Below, piece after piece: positions 11,770 through 22,522 of a stretch of 64,000 bases of DNA. Each line of letters starts with the position of its first letter. Position 1 is the stretch's first letter. A program made the position numbers and the translations under genes. The DNA comes from Stagonosporopsis chrysanthemi (Eukaryota; Ascomycota; Dothideomycetes; Pleosporales; Didymellaceae), in contig JAFISE010000022.1 in NCBI GenBank assembly GCA_022560025.1, positions 1-64,000 on the forward strand, written 5' to 3'. Below the pieces are notes generated by a model, which had not been told where the DNA came from, did not search any database, and saw only the letters and a list, made by a program, of their open reading frames with translations.

Positions 11770-12828
11770 AACGTAGTCGATGTGTTCCAAATAATGAAAG
11801 GTGGTGCTGATCCGAGAACAGTAGAAAATTTAGGGAGCCACTGATTACAGCTACAAGGGAGGCGTCGACAGACATTTTGTACCTCACTCTTTCCTCGCCT
11901 CAGTCTCGAGCTGCGCAACCCCACACCCAGCTACACGCCTGGTGGTTTGGTCTTTAGTCATTCGTGATGGACCTGCTGATGCCTATCAGCTTGCCATCTT
12001 GGGATGGGAACGGCACTTCTGTAGCAGCTGGGCATGGTGGCGTAGGTTTGGATGCTGGCCGCCGAGATGTCCTCATCAAGTTAGCGTCGCCCTAGTCAAT
12101 GCCCCACACAAGATGCCCTCGAAATTGCCATATTCGGCATAGATCCACGACCTGCATCTGGGGTCAACACCAGCCTCGCAGTCTTCCAAGTTCATCGACA
12201 GGTGCGCACGCGGCTTCCAGCCTAACAATTCAGCCTATTAGACGCCCACGGAGGCGAGCGCGAATGGCTTCGATGCAATCACTCTCTGCGATAAGTAATC
12301 GAACGCGTGTACGGCGATACAGTCCACCGTGGCAGGCGCTAAACATGCCGTGGACGGTCGGAAGTCTGGCTCACACCGCGGACTTATTCTGCCTTCCGCG
12401 GTTGGCGAGCGCGACGACCTCAATACAATTATTTCAGCGCCACAGATGCCTGAACGCACGTCCGCTAGACCATGCATTGATCAAACTCAGCAATTACGAA
12501 GCTAAGGCTCCGAGTCCGGGGCCCCAGATGTGCCGTATCAGACTCTAGGCCCATAGTATCCAGATAGGGTTGGTTATCAACCATGACAAAATTATCGACT
12601 CACAATCAGCATTGGTTTCAGCAATCAGCTAGCAAAGAACAAGTGACCATATCTCTTGTATCTGTCATTGGAGCACAACCACTCTTATCGAAGCCTGAAT
12701 AGTCAGTCAGGATATCATTTAAGACAATTTCAAACCTCCAGTAGTTTCACCTTCTCACATTCTGGATTGTCGTTTTCGTGCAGTGCTCTCGCCTCCTATT
12801 CTGCCATAATCATTATATCGCATCTACC
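11770..12828. promoter_or_regulatory. Divergent promoter region with a decayed coding-like block
   Basis: This is the shared upstream region of the aldehyde dehydrogenase (minus) and the permease (plus). A CGG-N12-CCG pair at 12312-12329 is the kind of inverted triplet bound by Zn2Cys6 regulators, but a single site is weak evidence. Between about 11945 and 12540 the plus strand reads coding-like pieces in more than one frame, for example LPSWDGNGTSVAAG and DALEIAIFGIDPRPASGVNTSL, interrupted by stops. This may be the remnant of a lost gene. I cannot name its family. Confidence 0.35.
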
Positions 12829-14425
12829 ATGTCGACAATAACCGAGAAACATCAGACCGACGATAATTTAGGTCCAGTCACGACTCATGATGAAGGTGCT
12901 GTGGAGCAGGTTCACCTCGCATACGATGCGCATCTGAAGAAGAACCGCTCCCTCATCTCCATCTCCGGGATGACACTGGCAATCGTCGCAGTACCCTACG
13001 GCATCGGCGGTCCTCTCATGAGCGCAATATACGGCGGCGGTCAATTATCGCTCTTCGTTGGCGTTCTTGTCGTGCTACTCTTCAACGGCTGCGTTGCCCT
13101 CTCACTTGCTGAGCTCGCCTCTCGATACCCAACATCTTCCGGCGTGTACTATTGGTCATATAAACTTTGCCCGGAACACAAAAGAACTGCAAAGCTTCTC
13201 TCGTTTCTTACAGGGTGGTTCTGGCTGATTGGAAACTGGACAATTACGCTCTCAGTCAACTTTGGCTTTGCTTCACTTATTGCGGCAACGGTGTCTATCT
13301 ATAATCCGGGCTGGGTGGCGTCATCATGGGAGCTGCTTCTCATCTTCTACGCAGTATGTGTGCTGGTCTGTTTTATCTGCTCGCTTGGAGATAAGCTGCT
13401 GCCGTACGTGGACACCGTAGCCGCCGTTTGGAATCTCGTCGTCATCGTTGCTATCCTCATCGCTCTATCCATTCGGGCAAAGGAAGGTCGCCACTCGGCT
13501 GCTTACGCACTTGGGCACTACGATAGTACCCTTTCCGGCTGGGGCCAACACTTCACATTCTTCATCGGTCTCCTACCGCCCGCATATGCTTTCTCGGCCA
13601 TAGGCATGGTCACGTCTATGGCAGAAGAGTGTGCAGAGCCTGACGTAGAGGTCTCTCGTGCCATCGCTCTCTGTATACCGTTCGGAGGACTGGCCTCGCT
13701 TCTCTTTGTACTTCCATTGTGCTTTACACTGCCTCCACTCGAGGTGATCCTTACGGCACCCTATGGTCAAGCACTTCCGTTCACGTTAAACCTAATCATG
13801 GGTTCACAAGCGGGAGCTCTCATTCTCATGGTCGGCGTCCTTGTTGTAACGCTGTTTTGTTCCATCAGCATCACCACTGCTGCATCGCGCTGCACCTGGG
13901 CGTTCAGTCGCGACAAAGCTCTCCCGTTCGCTGACGTCTGGACACGCACCATCGCCGATCGACCTGTTTATGCCCTCGCCCTGGTTACCATCATAGAGAT
14001 GCTGCTCGGTGTCATCAACCTTGGGTCTAGTAGTGCCTTTACTGCATTTGCCTCTGTTGGCGTCATCGCACTTTCCATCGGCTATCTGGTCCCAATTACA
14101 CTGTCCGTCCTGGCGGGAAGACGCGAGGTATCAATGGCTAGATGGAGGTGCGGGAGTCTTGTCGGCTATCTTGCCAACGCTGGGGCGATAGCTTGGATCT
14201 TATTCGAGCTGGTGTTATTTAGTATGCCAACAGCACTGCCGGTCACGGAAACTTCAATGAACTATGCTTCAGTGGTATTGGTGGGGTTTGCTTCCATGAG
14301 CTTGTTCTGGTACGTCATCTGGGGTCGACACGGTAAGTTACACTCGCAGTTCACAAGCATAAGCATTCTCTAACGTCAACACAGACTTTCAGGGTCCACC
14401 TGAGGGATCTCTTGATTTGCTTTGA
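12829..14425 (+). CDS. Amino acid/choline-type permease (APC superfamily), 514 aa
   Basis: Exons 12829-14332 and 14385-14425. The GTAAGT...ACACAG intron adds the C-terminal DFQGPPEGSLDLL. ATG 12829 gives the usual hydrophilic N-terminus (about 45 residues) before the first membrane helix. About 12 hydrophobic segments follow. ISGMTLAI, ELASRYPTSSGVYYW and WGRHDFQGP are characteristic of the fungal choline/GABA/amino acid transporter branch of the APC superfamily. It would import a cationic or zwitterionic amine across the plasma membrane. It sits between the aldehyde dehydrogenase (divergent) and the N-demethylase (convergent), which points to uptake of the pathway substrate. The exact substrate cannot be read from sequence. 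Confidence 0.88.
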
Positions 14426-14849
14426 TGCTGTCTGGAACATGGCAAATTCTGGACTTGCTTACGCTATAGATAACAATGAATCTTGTTGAACGAGACGTTT
14501 AAATGGTGTTCGTCTTGTGGAAATGAGCTGGATGAATCACAGTCTCGAAGTCGAAGTCGAAACAAGACTCGGTAACTCACTCAGCCATCACGCTTTCAGT
14601 CAGATTCTCCACGTGTGCGCTATGCGCACTCTCGAAATTTTATATGTGTAGATTGAGACAATGAGTCATGGTAGATCTGATACGATGCTGACGCAAAATC
14701 GGAGACAAATCTGAATGAATTTGCACTAGATGTAGCAGTCCTTCGTGGCACGAAGCTACGATCTACGTTCCTACAGACCAAAAATCCATATACAGTCAGT
14801 GAGCTCTTGCTCGATGTCTTCAATCTTTATGTAGATTTATTGTCTGTTT
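14426..14849. other. Convergent intergenic region
   Basis: About 420 bp lie between the 3' ends of the permease and the N-demethylase genes. The region presumably carries both polyadenylation regions. No open frame or RNA gene is supported. Confidence 0.5.
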
Positions 14850-16281
14850 CTAGAATGGAAAAGTGCCTTCCTGCGCGGTTTCCAAGATCCCGTTTGCCAC
14901 CTGCTTCTCATGCATTTCGTCGAGATACGGCAGCAGGATATCTTCCCAGTGCTTCTTGCCCTTATAATAGCTCATCGTATCATCCCAGTTCCTAATGGCT
15001 TCCGCTAGTCTGCCCGGGATGTGAGGCTCTTGAGCAATCACTGTAACGGGCTCAAAATAGGTCCTGATAGTGAACAAGAGCGCACCGGACTTCGGAAGTC
15101 GCCGTAGGCTCTGACGTTCGGACCGAAAGTGGATATCTTCGATTCGCAGATTCGTGCTGTCTGCTGTTGCCCATGAAGCTACCTGGCTACTGTTTTGATC
15201 GCCCATCCTGTGAGACCAATGAAGTCCATCGTCGAGTTGGATGAAGAACTACCTCGCAAGTCAGACTCCGGTGCTGGTTTCAACCTGGATTCGGGGTTGA
15301 CTCACGTTGTTTCGAATGACAGGGCTTTCAGGTATCATTTTCTTGAAAAACCTGTTCATGGACTTTTGCAGCTTTTCCTGGTAGTGCGGAACACCGGCCT
15401 CGATGTGGAGTGTATCCAGGGACATCCGGAATTTCTCTTTCAGCCGCCAGAAGCCGGGCAGGCAGATTGCTCCAGCATCGAGATGATATTGTCCATCTAC
15501 AAGAGTAGACAGTTAGCTGAGCTCATGGCCATCTTGTTCCAATCACTTACCATCATTCTCGATCATGAGTGCCAAGTCATCCTGGACGAGTTTGGCTGCT
15601 GTGACCATAGCTTCTGTCGGAGTGGCTAAACGAAAACAATCATCAGTAACAGATTCGACCACAGAACGCAGTACTATGGACCAATACATACTGGCTGGGT
15701 ATTCAAATTTCTCGTCTGTGACAAGATTTCGTAGAATGTTGCCCTCTAATTGGAAAATCTCTGGAAATCGATGGGTAAGATATTGTGTCAGCTCCTCTAA
15801 AACCTCAAAGCATGCCAGACGGGTCACGTCGTTATCAACGTAGTCTACGTGCGCCCTGACATCCTTTCTCAATTCTGAGACCTTCCGGTCATGGTATGGG
15901 ATGAAATTAGAGTCCATCTCGATCCATTCGTCCCAGCTCATCTTCCGGATGCCCATTGTGATAAAGTTTGCTCCATGACGAAATGGCCTGTACGACTTTG
16001 GGTCTGTATACTGTAGCTTGTATCCATGGAGTGGTTGGGGAGGCGGGGTTTTGAAAGGCTGCAATGGACCTGCGCGTCATGTGAGTAATGAGGATAGTAG
16101 AAATGATATCAAACACACCTTTTTCCGATAGATCCTGGTTTGTGTTACTAAGATGTTGGAGCTTGATGTGTTGTCGTCGCCAAATTAATGCAAGTACTGA
16201 GAGTAGCACGCAAACTCCCAGCGCTAAGGGACTCGACATTAGAGTCAGAACAATATCGCTCATTTTGTCGGTCCAACTCAT
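14850..16281 (-). CDS. Heme-dependent oxidative N-demethylase-like protein (DUF3445), 401 aa
   Basis: Five exons: 16281-16119, 16069-15692, 15625-15551, 15496-15306 and 15248-14850, giving 402 in-frame codons including the stop. ATG 16281 is used because the frame extends upstream only through non-ATG codons. Residues about 15-38 form one hydrophobic membrane anchor, followed by a linker. Then comes the DUF3445 domain: MGIRKM-x-WDEWIEMD, LAAKLVQDDL-like helix, GAICLPGFWRLKEK, MSLDTLH, VPHYQEKL, RNN/FFIQLDDGLHWSH, and the C-terminal RSERQSLRRLPKSGALLFTIRTY. DUF3445 proteins related to bacterial HODM remove N-methyl groups oxidatively, releasing formaldehyde. Three of the four exon joins fall within recognisable conserved blocks, supporting the model. 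The N-terminal anchor suggests ER or another membrane location. Its place beside a permease, ALDH and RidA supports a catabolic role. Confidence 0.87.
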
Positions 16282-17016
16282 TGTAGGCACTGCTTGCGGG
16301 CGAATGGACAAATTAAAGGATAACGCATTCCTGTGGTCAGTATGGCAGACATCGAATTAATGTGACACAATCTTTAGACGCCATTAGCGCGAAAGTGTCA
16401 TGTTGTTCAAAGCGGAACCCCTTGCGTTGGCCGATATTCTTGCCTTGACGGGCTTAGCGCGGATCTGCAATGCTAGACAGACACGGGAGCCGGTATTATG
16501 CACTAGCTTGCGTTGAGATGCCCATGACTTGAGGCCACTCGAATTGCCCGATGTAGTAGTTTTGCTGCCACGGTAGAGAAGCAGGCGTAAACTTATTTAT
16601 GGGTAGATAAGTTTGTCGCCTAAGGCCTGCGGGGAAGATTGGAGCAGCTCAGCGCTCAGTGTGTTGACTTGTCCAGATAAGGTGTAGCGAGGGTACGTGC
16701 GTGCAGACAAACAGACCATCGGGTGCGAACAGAATCCGGAGAAGGTGCTCGGGAGCACATCAGACGTTGCGCAACGTAAACATATCGAATTGGGCCAGAA
16801 TCGAGAGTAGGACATGCAGATTGCTTGGTATCTTGTTCCCCCCATCAAATGGTAATCCATCGCTGCTACAGGCTGTTCTGTTTCTCTGGGGCATATAAAT
16901 AGCAGCCGCCGGACCGTAACGCAGCTCGTTACAAGAAAGCCTCACATTCATATTTCTCCAAGCTCTTTAAACATCGTTTCTTGAGACCTCTGATACATCA
17001 AACCAGCTACATCGAC
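16282..17016. promoter_or_regulatory. Divergent promoter of N-demethylase and RidA genes
   Basis: A good TATA element (GCATATAAATAG) lies at 16891-16902, about 115 bp upstream of the RidA ATG at 17017. A CGG...CCG pair lies near 16412-16432. No coding sequence is seen in these 735 bp. Confidence 0.55.
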
Positions 17017-17412
17017 ATGCCTGCCATTTTCGGAAACTATACTGGCACTGAGGCTAAGTCGGAATCGTTCCACTACTCGCAAGCAGTAAAAGTTGGCAAT
17101 ACAGTCAAAATCTCAGGCCAGGGTGGCTGGGATGCGGAGGGCAACATGGCCTCCAGTGCTTCCGCGCAGGTTGAATACGCACTCGAGAACGTCGTACGAG
17201 CGTTGAAAGCTGTGGACAGCAGATTGTCTTGGAGGAATGTCTATGCCATTCGATCGTACCACACAGATATCGACGAATCGGCAGAGCTGTGTATTGAGGG
17301 TTGGCGGCGAGTTATGCCCGATCACCGGCCGGTGTGGACTTGCGTTGAGATAACAAAGCTGGGAATTGAGGGCATGCAGATTGAGATCGAGGTCGAGGCG
17401 CTCGTCAGCTAG
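17017..17412 (+). CDS. RidA/YjgF-like reactive imine deaminase, 131 aa
   Basis: A single exon with ATG 17017, placed just after the TATA element; the frame is open further upstream only as leader. The length (131 aa) fits RidA. Motifs include SQAVKVGNTVKISGQGGWD near the N-terminus, ALENVVRALKAVDS in the middle helix, and HRPVWTCVEITKLGIEGMQIEIEVEAL at the end. That last block carries the conserved tail (usually R-P-x-x-x-x-x-V-x-x-L-x-x-x-x-x-x-x-E-I-x-x-x-A) of this trimeric family. RidA proteins hydrolyse enamines and imines to ketones and ammonia, protecting PLP enzymes, and many paralogues serve specific catabolic routes. It is divergent from the N-demethylase and convergent with the Zn2Cys6 regulator. 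Imines are plausible by-products of amine oxidation, which would explain the pairing. Confidence 0.88.
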   Translation: MPAIFGNYTGTEAKSESFHYSQAVKVGNTVKISGQGGWDAEGNMASSASAQVEYALENVVRALKAVDSRLSWRNVYAIRSYHTDIDESAELCIEGWRRVMPDHRPVWTCVEITKLGIEGMQIEIEVEALVS

Positions 17413-17459
17413 TGTGACGCAGCTATATTGAGATGGGAAAAGGTCGACCAGAAAGTTGT

Positions 17460-18839
17460 TCAGATTATTAGTGTACAGACTGCTTCATTTCTGAAGATAT
17501 CAGACCATGTCGCACCTCCCTGAGGTGCAAGCCACACTCGTTGTAGTCTTGTTCGGATAGATAGAACAGACTCAAATTGCAAATTATGCTGTATAGTGTC
17601 CAGAGTGTCCAGTACGCCTTTCTGGTGGTCATCAGTGATTGCATGCGATCCAGCAACGTATAGTGGGAATAGTGTACAGTTCTGTGTTCTTGGGTTCGAT
17701 TGCATGCTTTTGATGCTGCCGAGGCACGCGTGTACATGTTGTTGAACAAGATAATGCCCAACTGGAATTCGATGGATGGCACGATAGAGATATATTAGGC
17801 CTGCGTGCTGAAAAGCTCGAATCAGAGACAGGGTCGCCAACGCTGCAGGACTGAGAAGATTTTGGTCGCTGCTGAAGTTTCCTTGGCCATCATTGCCGAA
17901 TTCGAGCATTGAGTATCCTGGCTGCAAAGCCTGCTCGAAAGCTTGTAGCTCTTCATTGCTCGGGGTATCTCCTTTTAGCAGACGGGAACGAGAGAGGCAC
18001 ATCCCGGCCATGATTTTGAAGACAGTGGCGAGGGATTGTGTTCCAGGGAGATTCTCCCACCAAACTGAGCCGGGCTCCATTTGATCCCAAGTGACAACCG
18101 GAAAAGATGGCTTGCGATCTTGTAGCATAGCATCGGTCAAATCGGTAGACACCAACTCAGAGAGCAGCATTCTTGCCACCCGATCTGACGAAGCCCAGGC
18201 AGCTTCGAAACCCCCAAGAGTGTCAATGATAGCCAATGCTCCTGCCAGATGACATCGTGTCAACGCATCGTCTTGCATGCAGTTCACGTAGCCTTCTAAG
18301 AAGTAAAGAAGCAAAACTGCCACAAGAAGTGCCAGCAATGAAGATTTTTCGCCAGTCAGCTCACTGAGCTGCTTTCTTACAACTGTTAGGCATTGGAAGC
18401 GTCTTTGTTCGAATGTATCCTTGGCGGAAGATCTTTCCTGGAGGGCACGATGTTCTTCTGCAAATATGCACAGGGCTTGGAGTACTGGCTGCGAGCGCAA
18501 GGCGAGAGCGACCGGCGGTGGGCAGGGTTCGTTAACGGTTGAGAACAGGGGCCATAATCGACCTTTGAAGTAATCAATTGCCCTGCGTTCACTGGCCGCC
18601 AACAATAGTCCATCGGAGATGGGCGACTGAATGGTTGAAGCAGGCTTGGCAGGGCTTATCTTCCAACGCAGTAGTCTCTTTTCGTAACTACAGTCCTCGT
18701 TGTCGTTCGTAATGCATCTCTGGCATGAAGGTTTCTGTAAGTCGCATTTCACCCGACGTTGTTTACATGGCCAACACGATCCTTCAACAATTCGCCGTCG
18801 TTTGGATATGTTACTAGTTCGCTGATCTGATAACGACAT
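17460..18839 (-). CDS. Zn2Cys6 transcription factor, 459 aa
   Basis: A single open exon. Residues 22-50 form the binuclear zinc cluster CX2CX6CX6CX2CX7C (CWPCKQRRVKCD...CQRC...C) with basic flanks (ISKRRRIVEG). The remaining 400 residues are helical and typical of the fungal-specific regulatory region (Fungal_trans_2 type), with HLAGALAIIDTLGG as the recognisable helix. The C-terminal TWSDIFRNEAVC is also usual for this class. It ends 48 bp from the RidA gene. Pathway-specific regulators of this kind normally sit inside the cluster they control. This one is therefore the natural candidate regulator for the permease, N-demethylase, RidA and ALDH group, which remains an inference. Confidence 0.9.
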   Translation of the reverse strand: MSLSDQRTSNISKRRRIVEGSCWPCKQRRVKCDLQKPSCQRCITNDNEDCSYEKRLLRWKISPAKPASTIQSPISDGLLLAASERRAIDYFKGRLWPLFSTVNEPCPPPVALALRSQPVLQALCIFAEEHRALQERSSAKDTFEQRRFQCLTVVRKQLSELTGEKSSLLALLVAVLLLYFLEGYVNCMQDDALTRCHLAGALAIIDTLGGFEAAWASSDRVARMLLSELVSTDLTDAMLQDRKPSFPVVTWDQMEPGSVWWENLPGTQSLATVFKIMAGMCLSRSRLLKGDTPSNEELQAFEQALQPGYSMLEFGNDGQGNFSSDQNLLSPAALATLSLIRAFQHAGLIYLYRAIHRIPVGHYLVQQHVHACLGSIKSMQSNPRTQNCTLFPLYVAGSHAITDDHQKGVLDTLDTIQHNLQFESVLSIRTRLQRVWLAPQGGATWSDIFRNEAVCTLII

Positions 18840-19360
18840 ATGCGCAATATCAGGTATCGTGCTGCGAGGAGACAGCTGATGAAAGAAGTCAGTCCGACGC
18901 TTGACCTTCTGTTTTCGCTGGCCACTAACGTTAGCGTGTCACTACCGAATAAGCGGTTATAACTGGCCGGTGCAAAAGGTGTGCCAAGGCATGAGCATTA
19001 TTTGATTCTAGGTCTGTAGGATCGTGCTGCCAAATCGATTGCTTTGCTCAGATGTAACTAATGCATTCATACTTGAAATAGATTAGAGGTGACGTTGCAC
19101 GGTGGCATGGGGCCCATAGGCGACCCGAGAGCCGACGTGTACACACCGACTGCTGGTTTTCATCACCAACATACATTTCGGCCCATCGCACCTTCCACGT
19201 CCCCCACCACTACAACCTCATCACTGCCGGTATGTGATCAGTTGAATCTTCACTTGCTCTCATTGTTAATCATAATCTCAGATTCGCCCCTTCAACGGCT
19301 CAAGACGCAGAGCAATCGATCACAGCAATCTCGCTACCCCGCCACGGCCGATCGCCCGTG

Positions 19361-19933
19361 ATGTCCGACCCCGTCACCTATAACTTTTACGGTACGACCG
19401 TCCCGGTCCTGCGCAGTATTAGCAACACTGTAATCAACATATTGCGCGCCGCCAAGGATGAGCAATCCAACGGCAGCCTTCCTTCCGACCAGGAGATCCT
19501 GGATTCGGCCTTTGGCGACATGATGGCGTTCCGTATGCAGCCTATCATGCTGGCGAAGTTCACTCTCGAGGCTCTTGACTTCTTGAAGTTGTCTAAGACC
19601 GATTCCCCTGCTATGAACCCCGGCTTCAAATCTCTTGACGAAGTCATTGAGTTCTTTGAGGGCGTGACAAAGGTTCTCGACGGTCTCGACGAGAAGGAGT
19701 ACAACGATGCTGCAGAGAAAAGCTGCGACGTCTCTCTTGGCCCTGGCAAGACCCTGCACATGACTGGATTCGCCGACTTCTACCACAGCTTTATCGTTCC
19801 CAACTCTTATTTCCACCTTAACGCTATGTACATGCTGTTGAGAAACGCGGGTTTCAAGCTTGGAAAGGGCAAATACATTGGCTCATTCAGGAGCAAGCAG
19901 CAGGAGGAAGACTGGGCTGCCCTGAGGAAGTAG
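19361..19933 (+). CDS. DUF1993 family protein, 190 aa
   Basis: A single exon with ATG 19361. The sequence VTYNFYGTTVPVLRSISNTVINILRAA at the start, MMAFRMQPIMLAKFTLEALDFLKL, the TLHMTGFADFYHSFIVPNSYFHLNAMYMLLRNAG block and the final GKGKYIGSF are typical of DUF1993, a small four-helix-bundle family found in bacteria and fungi. Biochemical function is not known. There is no signal peptide. The 270 bp upstream contains GTATGT and CAG sites that could mark a 5'UTR intron. Confidence 0.85.
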   Translation: MSDPVTYNFYGTTVPVLRSISNTVINILRAAKDEQSNGSLPSDQEILDSAFGDMMAFRMQPIMLAKFTLEALDFLKLSKTDSPAMNPGFKSLDEVIEFFEGVTKVLDGLDEKEYNDAAEKSCDVSLGPGKTLHMTGFADFYHSFIVPNSYFHLNAMYMLLRNAGFKLGKGKYIGSFRSKQQEEDWAALRK

Positions 19934-20236
19934 ACGAATACAATAAAGGGACCTTCAACGAATCTTGAATACCGACAGCCGTGGACATCTGTCACAGCAT
20001 GATACAGAAGAATTACAGAAGTTTTGGGTTCCGACATAACAATTGCTCACCCTTATGCTCTGGTAAATGAGGCTTTTAGTTGGTAGTATTGCGGCAGCAG
20101 GTCACTGTACTTCAATGCTAGTATGAAAATGACGTTATTTACGTATGACAGCACGACTGTCATTGACGACTCGAGACGTGTCCATGATTTCGATGTCGAT
20201 ACGTCAGGACGAATTGGTCCTTCGCTGACGACCTTT

Positions 20237-22028
20237 TCAGCCTCTTCCAGCTCCAGGATCTACCTCAACGACCCCATAATGTTTCAGAAACCTACCCCAA
20301 ACGGCCTTGCCCTCCAACTCTCCAACTGCAACCGGCCACACAACCCGTCCCGCACCATCCTCCCAACCGATCGGTCTTTGTCCATTGAACGAGCCCTCAT
20401 ATTCCGGTGCAGCGCTCATGTAACCGGGATCTACCGTATTCATTGCAACGCGTCTTGTGCGACAGGCCGATGCCCCCTCGGTCTCGGTAATCATGTTTAG
20501 CGCTGCTTTAGACATGTTCGTATGAACGTGTTTACCTGCTTTGCCGATTGATCGTGTGTGATTTTCGAAGATCCCTTCGCGGGAAGAAACGTTGATGATA
20601 TAAGCTTCGGGCTTTGTACTTGCAGGATGACTCGTGTTTTCTCCAGACAGTTCGCTCTTTGCCCATCAGAGGAAGAAGCTCGCGGCATAAGATTAGTGGA
20701 ACGAAGGTGTTGACTGAGTGTGCGGAGATAACGTCCTCGTATGGGATCTCGAAGAGGCTTTGCACCCATGAGGACTTACTATACGTTTCGACGCAGCGAC
20801 GGTCATCATGTGTCTGACTATTGTCGCGGACTGCTGTCAATTGTGCGGCAGAATTGCTGTCAGCGTCTTTGACGAGATCTCGCTGCTTGTCCACCCCACC
20901 AAGTGCCATCAACGAGCCACCACCCCTTACTCGCGGCTTATATGCTCCAGAAACACGTAGTCGAGATATTTCAGCAGTGTGAGGAAGATCAATCTCTCGC
21001 TCAATGGCTCGCTCTTCTTTGCGCACACTATCAGTCAAAGTTTGTGCAGCATTATTGACAAGTAGCTGTAGTTTCTCAGCGCCTCCCCAATCTTGGAGGC
21101 AGCGTCGCGCATCCTTGACGAGAGCAAACACATCTGACGCAGATCTGAAATCCGCACCAAGAATCCTCAATCTATCTTTCCAGACTAAAAAGTCGCTCTC
21201 CCGTGCATATCTCGCCAAGGCATCTCTTGGGTACCGAGTCATGGCAAGTACTCGTGCGCCACATCGCAATAGTCGTAGGGTCGTGTGGTAGCCAAGGTTG
21301 ATGCGTGCACCGGTGACTAAAGCGGTGAAAGTTTATGGAAGGGTGAGGACCGAAGGTGCGGATTTTCGGGACGACGCCAGGTTGAATGCACCACACGGTG
21401 TGCACATGGACGGCTGTGTAGGGTGCAGAACGGTCAGGGGTAGACGGCAAATATAACACAACCTTCTACGAGGTAAGATTGGAGGGCTCGAAGCGCTGTT
21501 TCCGAGTACTACTGACGCGTGTGAGACAGCCTCGTTGACATCCCTCGTATTTTTGCCTTCGGTAGTCATCATCTTTTCTAGCGTAGCTACGACCTTAATG
21601 AGTGGCAACTCCGGATCAAGTACCACATGCTGCAGCATGCTCTTGAGGACATCTATTGTGGTGTCAATACACTCTGAAGATATCCTATGTGATTCTTGAT
21701 GCGTGCCCTGCAACCTTTCATAAGCGGCGTCGACCTCGTGCTGCTTCGCAAAGACACCACTCTCGTTCAGATGGCTCCTTATCTGTGATATGACGCTTTC
21801 ACAAAGCATGCGCTTGATATCACTGCTCAATGCAGGTGATGGGTTCAGGAACTCGGCAATGTTCAGTGCCTCCTGGGTCCTGCTTGTGGGCATATACAGC
21901 GCCGCCCAGCTACAGAGCTGACCTTGCTTGACGAGCACTGTATCAGCACGAAGCTGCTTGGCAATCGTTTCGGCATCTTGTGAAGCTACGAAAGCTGCAG
22001 CGGAGCGTTGTGGTAGCTGTTCAGTCAT
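20237..22028 (-). pseudogene. Broken SDR oxidoreductase with N-terminal Cys-rich extension
   Basis: On the minus strand, ATG 22028 opens a 231-codon frame. It is helical, then has paired cysteines CYIC...CTPC that may bind zinc, and ends at TAA 21333-21335. The same frame continues directly after the stop as FTALVTGARINLGYHTTLRLLRCGARVLAMTRYPRDA, which contains the Rossmann TGxxxxxG motif and the LLVNNAAQTLTDS motif. Near 20640 the frame must shift once more to read KPEAYIINVSSREGIF...HTNMSKAALNM and the C-terminal PWG-like region ending at 20237. The Tyr of the YxxxK pair is Thr (TNMSK). One nonsense codon and one frameshift in an otherwise well-conserved reading frame indicate a recent pseudogene, or sequencing errors. 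The closest type is a fungal short-chain dehydrogenase of unknown substrate. Confidence 0.68.
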
Positions 22029-22522
22029 GTGTGAAGTGCCTTGTCGAGTTGTGTTGTGTTGTGTCGACTTGTTGCTTGGTCCTGCAAGGCTGATCGGACT
22101 TTAAGGAATAAATTTACAACGTAGATGTAAAATATATGAGTAGCATCCAGTCGTACCCTCAACAATTTGTTGCCCGTAGATAATAATGGTACGTTGTCCG
22201 AGCTGAACCAGGGCTGAGCTGACTCAGCCACACTGGTGAGTGGCTGCGCCCTTCGTGACCCGCTCTTGACGGACGGGAGTCATCACAACTGCCTTGTGAT
22301 CTAGCCTTGCGATTCAGTGTTTGCCATCGAAACTGCCATTGACATCGCGTCTCCTGGGGTCAATAAGAAAAATTCTCTCTACAAGTACCCGAGGTATTAC
22401 GGATCCAATATTCGCAACCAATCACAGTTCCCAAGCCCTAGGTTGGAAATGTAGCATAAGAAGTGCTCACAATCTAATCTCAGGCTTGCTCAACAACTTT
22501 TGCTTTCTAGACTGTACCGACA

